The notes: a model not told the origin generated them from the sequence alone. DNA of 64,000 nucleotides from Stomorhina lunata (GCA_933228675.1 OW121741.1:75630629-75694628), one strand, 5' to 3'; positions 18,713 to 31,055 are shown, counted from the stretch's first letter. Numbers and translations are program-made.

Positions 18713-21055
18713 TATACCCACCATCAAAAAGAATGGGGGGTATATTGATCAAAAACGATATATATTCTGAATCCTTATGAAATTATAAGACGTTTGAGCG
18801 ATGTCCGTCTGTCTGTTAAAATCACGATAACGCCTAAACGAAAGGAGCTAGCTTACTGATACTGAGTAAAAACTTTCTTCATCTTTGAGAAAATTTAGTA
18901 TTGAAATTGGGCAAAATCGGTTAACATTTGACCATAGCTCCTGTATAACCGCGCCTTCGCTAATCGCTTATTTGCTAGTCCTGCATAAGCCATAGGTAGC
19001 ATATAAAATTTCATCAAAATCGGTTGATATTTAGTCATAGCTCCCATACAAAAAACTTATGTAAACATCCAAAATTTCACCTAAAATACACTTAAATGCC
19101 AATAAATCTAAAACTATAACAGATATAACCACTAAATTTAGCACGAGGTCTTATGTCAATGCCAGCCAGTGTGCAAAATTTTGTCACAATCGGTCACCAT
19201 TTGACTATAGCTCAGATATAAAAAACTTACGGAAACACAAAAATACAAAAAGAAAAGGAGGGTTATGTCCGTCTTTCCGTCAGATAAAAGCGCGATAGCG
19301 CCTTAACGAAAAGGGTTACAGCAAAATTTTACAAAAGAAAGTTTTATGTGAATGCCAGCCAGTGTGCAAAATTTTGTTACAATCGGTTACTATTTGACCA
19401 TAGCTCCCATATAAAAAACCTACGAAAACACAAAAATACAAAAAGAAAAGACGGTTTATGTCCGTCTTTCCGTCAGAGAAAAGCGCGATAGTTCCTTAAC
19501 TACAAGAGCTAGAGAGACAAAATTAAGCAGTAGTATTTTCGATATGTTACAGAAATTGTGTGCTGAAAATGGGTAAAATCGGTTTACATTTAGTTGGAGC
19601 TCCCATATAGCCCTGCCTCGGGAATCACATTTATGCTGATAAATTGAATAAAATTGTAAAATCTATGACTACTATATTTAGAACAGAGAAGTTTTATGCA
19701 ACTTTCAGTCAGTATGTCAAATTTTATAGGAATCGGTCCATTTTTGACCATAGCTTTCATATAAAAACCGCTCCCGGTAACCACTAAAATGCCACAAACG
19801 CCAGTTAAAAGCTATTAAATTTTAAACTATTTCAGCTATGGCCACTAAATTTTGCACAAATAAACTTTATATTAACACCAGTCAGTATATAAAATTTTGT
19901 AACAATCGGTCAACATTTGCCTCTAGTTCTTATATATATAACATCCCCTTTTTAAATCTACACTCAGAATATTATGTAAGTAAAATTATCTTAAAATGTA
20001 ATTTGAAATGAATGTATATTCATTTAAAAACCGGTCAACTGATTTTTCATTCAAATTCAATAAATATTTCATTTAAATTTAACTGACAAATATTTAAACT
20101 ACATTTTCAGTTTTAAAAACGGAATATTCAGTTGTTTTCAAAAAAATTACTGACAAAAATTTAAACTACATTTTTAGTATAAAAAACAGAAATTTTCATT
20201 TATTTTTAAAAAATTTAATGGTAAAAAACTACGTAAAATTTCCGTAAAACGGACAATTTTCATTTGTTTTTGTAATTAAGGTAATATAAAAGACGAAACC
20301 ATAAAAAGGTTTTATCCTTTTTTGTAGTTTGCTTAGGCCATACCCCGTGATAGGCGGCCAGTATTATAAAAAGTTTCTTCAGTAAGCAAACCTAAGATAC
20401 TTAAGGAAAAACAATAATTAAACAAATACGAATTATATTTGATAAAATAATTGAGAAAATATATAAAAACTAAACAACTGGTATTTTCAAATGTTACGGA
20501 TTTTCAGTATTTTTTTGTAGGTTGTTTTTTAAACAAATGTATAAATATGTTAAAAATCAATTTTCATGTAAATTTAAATGAATAAATATTCATTTGAAAA
20601 CAACATAACCGAAAATTTCCTAAACAACATACAATCAGTTACTGTAATAATTTCCTGAGTGTACAATCAAAAAGATTTGGAGGTACATATTAGGATTGCA
20701 TCTACGAAATTAGATAGCTCAATCAATGTTAGGTCCAGATTTTATACACGGTAGATGCATTAGGAACTCCTAACAAAATATACGAACCTGCCGTGTTGCT
20801 ATCAACATGTTTATGGCACAACGAAACAGCTTATTAATGTAAAACTATATTCGGTTATGGAACAGCATTTTGTCCAAGGTAAATATTTGGGAAACCACTT
20901 TTAAATGTTGAACTGTAGTAACTATATCACTGCAACCGAATTTAGTCCAAATATATTTCACATCATGGTCAACATTTTGAATTAGCTGCACTTTCGTACA
21001 ACTTGATGATGGGTATACAAGATTCGGCACAGCCGAATATAACACTCTTACTTGT
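18713..21055 (+). repeat. TACC-family repeat interrupted by a MITE
   Basis: The start is TTTTATACCCACCATCAAAA at about 18713 and the end is CACTCTTACTTGTT at about 21055. The core block recurs several times. The copy is split at the module junction by a 701-bp TA-flanked insertion (19961-20661); removing it restores the family's ATCTACAATCAAAAAG junction. Confidence 0.85.
19961..20661. mobile_element. MITE-like DNA transposon with CACTCAG ends
   Basis: 701 bp, ends CACTCAGAATATTAT and (reversed) CACTCAGGAAATTAT, flanked by TA on both sides (19959-19960, 20662-20663). The uninterrupted target is seen in other TACC copies, which supports a real insertion. It is AT-rich and noncoding, with internal CATTTAAA/TTTAAATG motifs. 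The TA duplication suggests Tc1/mariner-type mobilisation, but the ends do not match the mariners in this window. Confidence 0.8.
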
Positions 21056-21230
21056 TTATATACCAAATTTTATAATCACAGCTGTTACAATTTGTCATTT
21101 ATTAGCAAATAAGCGATTAGCCTAGACGAGGTTATATGGGAGCTATGGTCAAGTGTGAACTGATTTTGCCCAATTTCAATACCAGAATTTTCCCAGAAGA
21201 ATCAATATCTGTTACGATGCTTTCACCCTT
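21056..21230 (-). repeat. TACC-family internal fragment
   Basis: A short piece with TTAGCAAATAAGCGATTAGC, then the GGGAGCTATGGTCAA core and TTTTGCCCAATTTCAATACC, corresponding to part of 17880-18020. Both ends are missing. Confidence 0.65.
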
Positions 21231-21706
21231 ACCATCTAAAATATATTTCTTTATCTAACTAATCAGATATATTTATATTTAAAAAATAATTAACATTGAT
21301 TTACTGCTTTTATTTATCCCATAACAACAGCAAAAAACAAAAATTGTAACAATTAAAACTCAGAATTTATTACTTTTTATATGGAAGGAAAATAACACGG
21401 AATTAAAGTACATAAATATAATAAATAATGTAGAAATAAATAGAATAGATTAACAAAGCAGAAGAAATTAAAATAATTATAAATGAGTAGGGTTTGCAGT
21501 TCGTTTTTAACCGAAACCGAAACCTCGGTTTTTTATGCCTTAAAACCGAAACCGAAAACCGTAGAAAAAACCGCGGGTTTGGCTATTTATTTTTTATAAT
21601 TTTTTGGTTGGTATTATTTAGAAAAAACATTATCTTATCATAAATCTGCACATAATTTGTCTATGAAATAAAGCGGAAGAATGAAAAAAACAAAAGGTGC
21701 CTTACA

Positions 21707-22320
21707 ATGGACAAGTGCAAGGGGAGGACGGTATGTGACGGTATATTTTATAACCTGGGACTCAGCAGTATTTTTGGAACTTGTAATTCCAAGCAAACGC
21801 AAGAAACCATTAGACAAAAGCTAATTGAGTTTAATATTTCACTTGATACAAACATCGTGCCATGTACTATAGATATCAAATTTGGATCTGAAAATCAAAC
21901 ACTGCTTCAGTTATGGTTGGCACACGGAATTCAGCTTTCAGTCACTGATGTTTTTATGAAAATTTCTTATAAATCCAGATGTGGATGAATTTCAAACCGA
22001 CGAAAGCTAAGACAATTTTGAAGATGGCGACGATGAAACTTTGAATCATTTAATAATTCATTCAATAATTCGTCAGTTCGTAATACTATTTTACAAAAAA
22101 GCGTTAAAAAGCATCATAATCGTTAATTAAGTTTACACTTAGATTTCTGCTTCTAAAAGAAAGTATTCATGAAAGTTTAGAAAAGCTGTCGACCTTAGAT
22201 TTGCTTCTATCGACTTTGAAATTATAAATTCTTTTAAAGATTCGTTGCTGTTCGTAAAAATGACAGTTGAAGCAATTTGTCGCTCGGATGAAAATATTAG
22301 TCCCAGTTTACAGCTGCAAG
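21707..22320 (+). pseudogene. hAT transposase fragments
   Basis: The frame at 21707-21988 (93 residues) contains VPCTIDIKFGSE, then LLQLWLAHGIQLSVTDVF. This resembles the hAT segment around the catalytic Asp, where a C-T-T/I-D motif is followed by an AHxxQLxVxDV helix. After a stop, frames near 22160-22320 carry KMTVEAICRSDENI-like text resembling the hAT insertion/dimerisation region. Several stops and frame breaks and the missing N-terminal BED finger show a dead gene. The rest was displaced by the nested repeat. The family is supported mainly by the element's ends and duplication; the protein match is from pattern memory. Confidence 0.6.
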
Positions 22321-22456
22321 TATATTTTGACACTTGTTTTATTTTCTTATTCATGAGTGCTCACGTTCAAGTGGCTTTATTTTCAATTGAATTAAATATA
22401 AAATTAATACATTCAATAAACTCACTTATTAATCTTATATTCTTAAACGAGCAATA

Positions 22457-22457
<1 letters not shown>

Positions 22458-22546
<89 letters not shown>
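22458..22546. repeat. (TA)n microsatellite
   Basis: About 88 bases of uninterrupted TA near the 5' end of the Helitron-like element. The second copy lost this run where a mariner inserted. Confidence 0.95.
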
Positions 22547-22551
<5 letters not shown>

Positions 22552-23189
22552 GCTATCTCGAAAACGGCTCTAACGATTTTGATAAAATTTGGACAGTGGG
22601 TATCTTTTTTGATGTATAGGTCGAAGAAGAAGGGACTTTTGGAACTTTTACCTCTAAGAGGGTAAAAACGGGTAAAAAGGGGAAAAAATCGAAAACGCTA
22701 TGTCTTCTAAAGTAATAGGTATAGAAACAAAATTAAAATTACGTTTTAAACAGCTTTGAAAATAAGCGGACAGGTGTTTGGTACTTTTTTGAAACTATGT
22801 CCGATAGGGGGTAAAAAAGGGTGAAAATAGTTTTTTTGGCACCTTTTTAACCCACTCTTATATTTTAAACTAAAGAATATAGAAAGAAACTTGGTACTGC
22901 AATCAATAGATGTAAAAGAAACATGAAACACGTATTTGGTACTTTTTTGATTTTGGAGCCAAAATGGGTAAAAAAGGGATAAAATGATAACTTAACATCT
23001 CCAAAGTAATATGAATAGGAACATTATACATTATGTTAAATGCGTTTTAAAAAAATGTACCGAATTCAATTGGCACCAAAAAAGTACCAAATATACATAT
23101 GGAACTTTTAGAAATTAGGGAATAAAAAGGGGGAAAAATTAGTATTATTTTAAACAAATGAATGTTTGTCTGTATGTATGTTCTTTATA

Positions 23190-23870
23190 GAATAGTAAAC
23201 TGTGAATTTGATTGTGTTATGCTCTTTAGCGAAGATGTTGCGGATAAGCCGGCGAAGGTTTTAAAGTTGATAAGACTAATTTCCGACAGATGGCGCCACT
23301 GAAAATTACTAAAAATTAATTAAATCGTAAACTGTACATTTGATCATGCTATGATCTTTAGCAAAGTTGTAGCGCATGAGCCGACGAAGGCTTTTTAGTT
23401 AGTATGAATAATTTCCGACAGGTGGCGCTACAGAAACTTACTCAAAGTCAATTTAATCATAATCTGTACATTCAATCATGCTACAATCTTTAGCAAAGTT
23501 GTTGCACATGAGCCGACGAAGGTTTCTTAGTTGGTATGAAGAAATTTCGACAGGTGGCGCTACTGAAATTTACTCAAAGTCAATTTCATCGTATGCTGTA
23601 CATTTAATCATGCTATAATCTTCAGCAAAGTTGTTACGGATAAGCCGAAGAAGGTTTATGAATTGGAATAAGCAAAGTCCGACGGGTGGCGCCACAGGAA
23701 ACTACTCAAAATTAATTAAATCGTAAACTGTGCATTTGATCAGACTATAATCTTTAGCAAAGTTGTTGCGCATGAGTCGACAGAGGTTTCTGTTGATATG
23801 AATAATTTCCAAAATTATTAAAAATGAGTTAAACTGTAAACTATGCAAACTATGTGTTGGTCGGACAAAA
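23190..23870. repeat. ~132-bp tandem core, five to six units
   Basis: Each unit has CGTAAACTGTACATTTGATC, an ATCTTTAGCAAAGTTGTTGC block, a GAGCCGACGAAGG block and GACAGGTGGCGCCACTGAAA. The unit start CGTAAACTGT appears at about 23194, 23326, 23458, 23590 and 23723. Confidence 0.9.
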
Positions 23871-24591
23871 TAAATCAAATAATTCAAAATTAACTGAATA
23901 TTTCTACAATGTCTTCCCTCTAAATTTATTTTAGCACTTTATAATATAAAATATATAAAAACTTTAAAATTTTCCTCAAAATGCTTATCATAAAGCTCCG
24001 AGCAAGGCTCGGTCTACCAGGTACTTGGTATTTATCAATATCCATTTCGAAAAACAATTTCTTTTACAAAATACAAAAAATAAAAAATACTTGTTTGAGC
24101 ACAAATGTTTTGTTTTTTTTTACCACACGAATATACTTAAAAAAGAAAATGTCAAAAATTATGTACCAATGCATACGTCAATAAAAAATATCGGCGACAA
24201 AAATCGTACAATTTAAACGCAAATGCAATTTTAAAGAAAGAACGACAAAAATCGCAGCGATAAAGATTATACAATGTGAACTGGGACTTATACAAGCTAA
24301 AGGGGATCTGCAGTTTCTCTAAAAGAAACAAGACTTATTTCAAAAATCCCTCATATTTAGGAAACGTGAATTAATTTCCTGAATTTTAGTATTAAATTAT
24401 AAATATGAGCTTTAATAAATATACCTTATACTTTGTTCTAATAAAATTATCTAAATTTTACTACAAATTTAAATCAAATTACTTTTATTTAAAAAACCGA
24501 AAACCGAACCGAAACCGGCCGGTTTTGGGTGTTTTAAAACCGAAACCGCGGTTTCTCATTTTCACGGTTTTTTGCAAACTCTATAAATGAG

Positions 24592-25154
24592 TAAATATAT
24601 AAATAAATTTTACACGTTAAATAATACAATAAAATTTATTACAATAAAAAAATGTCAAAGAAAATGGTAGCGAAATGATTTTAATGTTAAGGTACTAAAA
24701 TATTTAGTCTTAAAATGTGGCGCTTAAGCTATGAATTTGTCTTTTCTATTATAAATGTATAACCCCACAGACAAGATAATTACTAAATTATCTCAAGGTA
24801 TATAAATACATATGTTATAAGGGGACAATTAAAAATTTAAATGTATAAATAATGAAAACCCAAATGAATTAAAAAACAAACACCTCTATCCAATACATGT
24901 AAAGAACTCGGAACAATTTTATCCGATTTCTGTTTTACCAAAAAATTCCTTTGAGAACGAAGAACTTCACAGAAAAAAGTCGTCGATGTTTTCGTCAAAA
25001 ATGGATCATAGCATGGCTTGAATGTAGAGTGGTCAATTGCATAACCACTAAAGACGGATCATTCTCTACCTTGACAATACGATCTCGTACATATCAGCTG
25101 AGGCAAGGAAACTTTTGAACCCTTAAAGTGTCAAGTAAATGCGTCGTCATTATA
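24592..25154. other. Noncoding spacer
   Basis: AT-rich sequence between the hAT relic and a CTTC-family repeat. No reading frame or repeat is recognised. Confidence 0.5.
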
Positions 25155-25391
25155 CTCTTCACTAAAATAGGTGGAAAGGGTATTGTAAGTTTGTGCTGAT
25201 GTATGTAACACATAGAAATACCAATAGAATCACTTTCTGAGTCGATTTAGCGATGTCAGTCCGTCCGTCCGTCTAGACGGCTGGCTGGCCCATGTAAACC
25301 ATATAACCAAAGTACAGGTCGCAGTTCTAAAGATATATATATATATATATATATATATCTTATATTCTTAAACGAGCAATAATTGTATGTA

Positions 25392-26682
25392 ATGGGTGTT
25401 TTTTTTAGAAGTATAGAACTTCGAATTGAAATAAAACACAAGAAAATCGTTTTAATGTCCATCAATTTGGCTTTATTGGAAAGATAATTTTATGCCATTA
25501 ATGTTTAAATATGATTTCGGGCATGTGGCCGCCGCGGCTGGCTCGAATAAAGCCAATTCTACAGGTCCAATTTTCAACTACTTTTTCGAGCATATGGGGC
25601 CGTATGTTGGCAATAACGCCACGAATGTTGGCTTCCAAGTCCCCTAACGTTTCTGGTTTGTTGGCGTAGACGAGCGACTTCACATATCCCCAAAGAAAAT
25701 AATCCAGTGGTGTCAAATCGCACGATCTTGGTGGCCAATTGACAGGTCCATTCCGCGAAATTATGCGCTCATCGAATGTTTCCTTCAATAAATCAATTGT
25801 GACGTGCGCTGTGTGGCATGTAGCGCCATCTTGTTGGAACCACAACTCATCCACATTCATGCCATCCAATTGGGAAACAAAATAGTCGGTTATCATGGCT
25901 CTATACCGGTCTCCATTTATGGTAACTGACTCTCCAGCATTATTTCGGAAGAAGTATGGCCCAATGACTCCACCAGCCCATAGAGCACACCAAACAGTCA
26001 GTTTTTGTGGATGTAATGGCGTCTCAAGGGTCTCATGTGGATTCTCTTCATTCCAAATGCGGCAATTTTGCTTGTTGACGTAGCCATTCAACCAAAAATG
26101 AGCCTCATCACTGAACAAAATTTTGCGATGAAAATCAGCATCGAGATCAATCTCATTTTCGGCCCATACACCAAAACCACGACGCATTGCATGGTCTCGC
26201 GGCTTTAATTCTTGCGCAAGCTGGATCTTGTAAGGTCGCAAGCCAAGATCTTTGCGCAAAATCTTCCATAAAGTTGATGGACAAAGCTCCAATTGCTGTG
26301 CACGGTGGCGAATCGATTCATTCGGGTCCTCTTCAACACTTTGCTCTACAGCGGCAGTTGTTTCTTCGGTGCGCACTGTTCGACGTCGCTGCGGATGCGT
26401 ATTAAAACGTAGTGCGAAAACGATCCATGGTTAACCGAATTAAAATCTGATGGACGATTATGTCGACCATAAAATGGACGGAGCTTGCGGTAAACTTCGC
26501 GAACTGAACCATTATTTTCGAAATAAATTTGCACGATTTGCAAGCGTTGTTCTTTTGTCAACCTGTTCATGATGAAATGGCAAACCAAACTAAATATTAA
26601 TCACTTGACAGCTGACGAAATGGCCGCCAGTTAAAAAAGTGATGCCAACTTAAAGTTCTATACCTCAATAAAAAACACCCGA
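25392..26682 (-). mobile_element. DD41D mariner element, copy 1
   Basis: 1,291 bp with TA on both sides (25390-25391, 26683-26684). The ends ATGGGTGTTTTTTTTAGA and (reversed) TCGGGTGTTTTTTATTGA continue into TATAGAACTT. The second copy (62786-63709) has the same ends. It is full length in structure, but the transposase is frameshifted. Confidence 0.92.
25498..26570 (-). pseudogene. mariner transposase, DD41D (rosa-like), frameshifted
   Basis: The N-terminal part starts at the ATG at 26570 with MNRLTKEQRLQIVQIYFENN, a helix-turn-helix of mariner type. After GRHNRPS the frame breaks: compared with the copy at 62898, about 2 and 11 bases are missing near 26400-26450. The remainder is open to the stop at 25498. 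It keeps the first Asp in ILFSDEAHFW, the second in WFQQDGATCHTA, and the third in CDLTPLDYFLWG, with 41 residues between the second and third Asp. That spacing is the DD41D class first described as rosa in fruit flies. All three catalytic Asp survive, so only the two small deletions visibly disable it. It would cut and join at TA sites as a dimer. Confidence 0.9.
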
Positions 26683-27339
26683 TATTTATATATATATAGA
26701 ATGACTATTTCGAAAACGGCTCTAACGATTTTGATAAAATTTGGACATTGGGTATCTTTTTTGATGTATAGGTCGAAGAAGAAGGGACTTTGCCTCTAAG
26801 AGGGCAAAAACGGGTAAAAAGGGGAAAAAATCGAAAACGCTATATCTCCTTAAGTAATAGGTATAGAAACAAAATTTAAATTACGTTTTAAACAGCTATG
26901 AAAATAAACGGACAGGTGTTTGGTACTTTTTTGAAACTATGTCCGATAAGGGGTAAAAAAGGGTGAAAATAGTTTTTTTGGTACCTTTTTAACCCACTCT
27001 TATATGTTAAACTAAGGAATATAGAAAGAAACTTTGTACTGTAATCAATAGATGTGAAAGAAATATTGAATACGTATTTGGTACTTTTCTGATTTTGTGG
27101 CCAAAATGTGTAAAAAAGGGATAAACTGATAACTTAACATCTACAAAAGTAATATGAATAGGAAAATTATGTTAACTGCCTTCTAATAAAATGTACCGAA
27201 TTCAATTGGTACCAAAGAAGTACCAATTATGCATATGGAACTTTTTGAAATTAGGGGATAAAAAGGGGAAAAAATTAGTAATGTTATAACTTTAAAACAA
27301 ATTAATGTTTTTCTGTATGTATATTCTTTATAGAATAGT

Positions 27340-28130
27340 AAACTGTGAATTTGATCATGTTATGCTCTTTAGCAAAGATGTTGCGGATAAGCCGGCGGAG
27401 GTTTTTAAGTTCCGACAGGTGGCGCCACTGAAAATTACTAAAAATTAATTAAATCGTAAACTGTACATTTGATCATACTATGATCTTTTGCAAAGTTGTA
27501 GCGCATGAGCCGGCGAATGCTTTTTAATTGATGTGAATAATTTCCGACAGGTGGCGCTACTGAAAATTACTTAAAGTCAATTTAATCGTAAGCTGTACAT
27601 ATAATCATGCTATAATCTTTAGCAATGTTGTTGCACATGAGCCCACGAAGGTTTCTTAGTTGGTATGAAGAAATTTCGACAGGTGGCGCCACTGAAATTT
27701 ACTTAAAGTCAATTTAATCGTAAACTGTACATTTAATCATGCTATAATTTTTAGCAAAGTTATTGCGGATAACCCGACGAAGGTTTATTAATTGGAATGA
27801 CCAAAGACCGACAGGTGGCGCCACTGAAAATTACTCAAATTGAATTAAATCGCAAACTGTGCATTTGATCAGACTATAAGTGCATTAAATCATAAACTGT
27901 GCATTTGATCATGTTATGATCATAAGCAAAGTTGTTACGCATAAGCAGATGAAGGTTTCTTAGTGGTATGAACGACTTCAGGCGGCGCCACTGAAAACTA
28001 CTCAAAATGAATTAAATCGTAAACTGTGCATTTCATCAGACTATAATCTTTAGCAAAGTTGTTGCGCATGAGTCGACGGAGGTTTCTGTTGGTATGACCA
28101 ATTTTCAAAATTATTTAAAATGAGTTAAAC
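27340..28130. repeat. ~132-bp tandem core in the second Helitron-like copy
   Basis: Unit starts lie near 27346, 27455, 27587, 27719 and 27851, followed by two diverged units. The second interval is shortened by about 23 bases. Sequence is as in 23190-23870. Confidence 0.88.
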
Positions 28131-28219
28131 TGTAACTGTATAAAATAAAATATATAAAAACTTTAAAATTTGCCTCAAAATGCTTATCATAAAGCCCCGA
28201 GCAAGGCTCGGTCAACCAG

Positions 28220-28278
<59 letters not shown>

Positions 28279-28279
<1 letters not shown>

Positions 28280-28584
28280 ATTCCCCGACAACATTCCAAT
28301 TGGAACAAGGAGTACTTCTCCCAGACAATGAGCTGCATCCGATTCTATTTTTTAGACTCATTGAAAGGGACCTACTTCTTAACGCCGGCTCCGAACGGCA
28401 AATGCATTAGTTACAGAAGTTTTTCATAGCCTAATACTCAATAACCAGTGGCTAGCTGAGTTATGAGGTGAACCGCCTCTTTTTTGAAAATTAATTTTTT
28501 TCAAGTGGGCCTGACAGGGATTGAACTTGGGACCACTGGCATGCTAGGCGGATGACTAACCTGCTATACCATGACGGTTCACTA
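28279..28584 (-). mobile_element. tRNA-derived SINE, copy 1
   Basis: On the minus strand the head has a GTGAACCGTCATGG start, a pol III A-box-like GGTATAGCAGGTTAGTC and a B-box-like AGTTCAATCCC. The body has GGTTCACCTCATAACTCAGC and GCCGTTCGGAGCCGGCGTTA, and ends GGGGAATTATATA in a TA-rich tail. It shares about 300 bp with 62176-62491. The target duplication TTCTAAAGATA is at 28585-28595 and 25325-25335; the two are now far apart because a Helitron-like element entered the tail. Confidence 0.85.
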
Positions 28585-29070
28585 TTCTAAAGATAATTTG
28601 ATAAAATTTATCACAAATCATTTTTTGTATAGTGGGATCATGGCTATTGAAATTTATTAAAATCCATTATTTATCCATTAGTTATGGTACCTCCTATGGG
28701 TCCCACTTCCCGGAATTAATGTTTCGGCAACAAATATCAATATGTTTTCATTAAATTTGAAATAATTACTGCTCATGTAAACCAAAATCGTGGTACCAAA
28801 TTTCGTTGAAATCAATCCACATTTGACCATAGCTCCCGTACAAATTTTTCTATTAAAACGCACTAAATTGGACAAAAATCATTAAAACGCTTATAAATCT
28901 GAAGATAATGAGAATTTTAAGTTTATTTTTTGAATAATTTTTGTAAAAATTTGCATAATTTTTGTAAAAACTGTATCGATCCACACTTGACCCTAGCCCT
29001 CATATAATTCCAAATGACTGAAATAGCTTAAATATATAAGTTTTGAGAAAATGTTTGTATGTTGGCAAAA

Positions 29071-29333
29071 TTTAGAAAATATTTGTCTTTATAAGGGAAA
29101 AAGGACACTTTTGCCCCTAGTCATGCTCTTGTTTTATGGAACCGGTATTTTTTCTGTTTATGCCTATAAGTAGCAAATCGTTTAAAATTTAAGAAAACAA
29201 TCAACTACAAAAATGAACCCAAGATCTCAATAAACAATTTCGTAGAACATATTAATTTCCTAGGAATGATTCTTAACACCGTTTACGAAGCACATAGGTA
29301 GGCGCAAAAGTGAAAAATTCTCGAAAATTTTAA
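29071..29333. other. Noncoding spacer
   Basis: AT-rich, no frame. It may include the decayed end of the CTTC repeat on the left. Confidence 0.4.
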
Positions 29334-30305
29334 TACCCACCATCAAAAAGAATGGAGGTATAATGAGATTGTCATTCCGTTTGTAAGTTCCTTAATATTG
29401 GGTCAGAAACCAAAAGAGATATATATTCTATATCCTTATGAAGTTCTAAGACGATTGAGGGATATATTTTTTTTGTATTGAAATTTGTTGAAAATGGGTG
29501 AAATCGGTTTACATTTGACCATAGATCCCGTACGACCTCAGGCCAATCGCTTATTTGCTAATAAATGACAAATTATAATAAGTATGATGATAAACTTTGG
29601 TAGCATATAAAATTTCATCGAAATCGGTTCACATTTAATCACGGCTCCCATACAAAATACTTACAGAAACAGCCTAAATTCCACCATAAATACACTTGAA
29701 TGGCAATATATGAGTAAGTGTAATAGCTATGGCCTCTTAATTTAGCAAAAGGAAGTCTTATATGAATGCCAGCTACTGTGCAAATTCTTGTCACAATCGG
29801 TGACCATTTGACCATAGCTTCCATATAAAAAACTTACGGAAACACAAAAATACAAAAAGAAAAGGGGTATTATGTATGTCTTTCCGTCAGATTAAAGCGG
29901 GATAAATTTCTACAAAAGAATTTTCGATATCTTAAGAAATTTGTGTATTAAAAATCGGTTTACATTTAGTAAGAGCTCCCATTTAACCCTGCTCCGGGAA
30001 TCACATTAATGCAAATAATGCTGATATCACGACTTAATTTATAACAGAGAAGTTTTATGCAACTTTTGGTCAGTATATCAAATTTTATAAGAATCGGTCC
30101 ACATTTGACCATAGCTTTTATGTCAAAACCACTCCCGGAAACCACTTAAATGCAATAAATGCCAATTAGTAGCTACTAAATTATAAAGTATGAAAGCCAC
30201 CAAATCTTGCATAAATTAGCTTAGAATAAATACCAACCAGTGTATACAATTTTGTGACAATCGGCCATCATTCGGCTATATTTCTTATATATATGACATC
30301 CATTT
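29334..30305 (+). repeat. TACC-family repeat, 5' module only
   Basis: It starts TACCCACCATCAAAAAGAAT and runs through the core blocks to TATGACATCCATTTTTA, where a CTTC repeat takes over at the point where the second TACC module normally begins. The GTCCGTCTGTC block is missing. Confidence 0.75.
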
Positions 30306-31055
30306 TTATACCCTTCACCACCATAGGTGGAAAGGGTATATTGGGTTTGTGCTGATGTTTGTAACGTATAGAAATATTGGTCTGAGACCCACTTTTTAGT
30401 ATACCAGAATCACTCCCTGAGTTGTTTTAACGATGTCCGTCCGGCTGGCTAGCTGGCTGGCTGGCCGGTTATCTTTATAAGTTTGTTATCATTCTACAGG
30501 TCGTAACTTTAAACACAATTTTATTAAATTTGTCACAGGCTCATATTTTTATCTCTATTCTTTTTGGGTGAAATCGGATTACTATTTCGGGTACCTCCCA
30601 TAGGGATGCCTTCCCGGAATAGAGTTTTTAATCTTTTACAGCCACAAATTTAGTTGTATTTTAATAATATTCGACACAAATATTGCTTATCATAACCTTA
30701 ATCAGTGTTCCTAATTTTGTAGAAATCGACCCATATTTGACCATACCTCCCATACAAGAAACATTCTCAAAAGACATTTAAATACACATAAAAGCACAAA
30801 AACGTTAATAACTCTAAAGATAAATGCATTTGATTACTTAAACTTTGCACAGATAAATATTTTATAAAAATGAACCAATAACCAAAACTTGGTAACAATC
30901 GGTCCACAATTGACCCTAGCTAGCCGGAAATGATATAAATTTCGAAATTTTGAAGAAATAGCACAAAGTATATGTATTTATGTCTCTAAGACTTAAGGAA
31001 AATTTGTTTAATTATTGGTCCATATTTGACCTTAGTAGTGAAGGGTATGATATAG
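30306..31055 (+). repeat. CTTC-family repeat, uninterrupted copy
   Basis: It begins TACCCTTCACCACCATAGG and ends TAGTGAAGGGTA, giving short inverted ends. Inside are a GTCCGTCCGGCTGGCTAGC block and three AATCGG-ATTTGACC-type cores. It is related in plan to the TACC family, with different ends. Confidence 0.75.

Larger units (their letters stand above)
22431..24024 (+). mobile_element. Helitron-like non-autonomous element, copy 1
   Basis: About 1.6 kb starting TCTTATATTCTTAAACGAGC and ending with the hairpin CCGAGCAAGGCTCGG followed by TCTACCAGGTAC. A second copy with the same ends lies at 25358-28224. Contents in order: a TA run, an ACGGCTCTAACGATTTTGAT block, repeated TTTGGTACTTTTTTGA phrases, and a ~132-bp tandem core. 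The TC start and a hairpin near the 3' end fit Helitron/Helentron-type elements, but a canonical CTRR end is not seen. No Rep/helicase coding. Confidence 0.55.
21488..24583 (+). mobile_element. hAT-type transposon relic
   Basis: 3,096 bp bounded by imperfect inverted ends TAGGGTTTGCAG and (reversed) TAGAGTTTGCAAAAAACCG, each followed by AACCG-rich subterminal repeats. An 8-bp duplication TAAATGAG flanks it (21480-21487, 24584-24591), as hAT elements make. It contains decayed transposase pieces and a nested Helitron-like element (22431-24024). Confidence 0.85.
25358..28224 (+). mobile_element. Helitron-like non-autonomous element, copy 2
   Basis: It has the same start and end as 22431-24024, with a 1.29-kb mariner at 25392-26682. 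Without the mariner it is about 1.57 kb, matching copy 1. It sits inside the TA-rich tail of the minus-strand SINE: TA runs flank both of its ends. The tandem core occupies about 27340-28130, with one shortened unit. Confidence 0.6.
25155..29070 (+). repeat. CTTC-family repeat split by a nested insertion complex
   Basis: The left part (25155-25335) has TCTTCACTAAAATAGGTGGA, GGGTATTGTAAGTTTGTGCT and a GTCCGTCCGTC block. The right part (28585 to about 29070) resumes with the phrase TTCTAAAGATA and continues to ATTTGACCATAGCTCCCGTA. The intervening 3.25 kb is a SINE plus a Helitron-like element plus a mariner. A second copy of the family (30306-31055) shows the uninterrupted order. The right end is uncertain. 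Confidence 0.65.
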
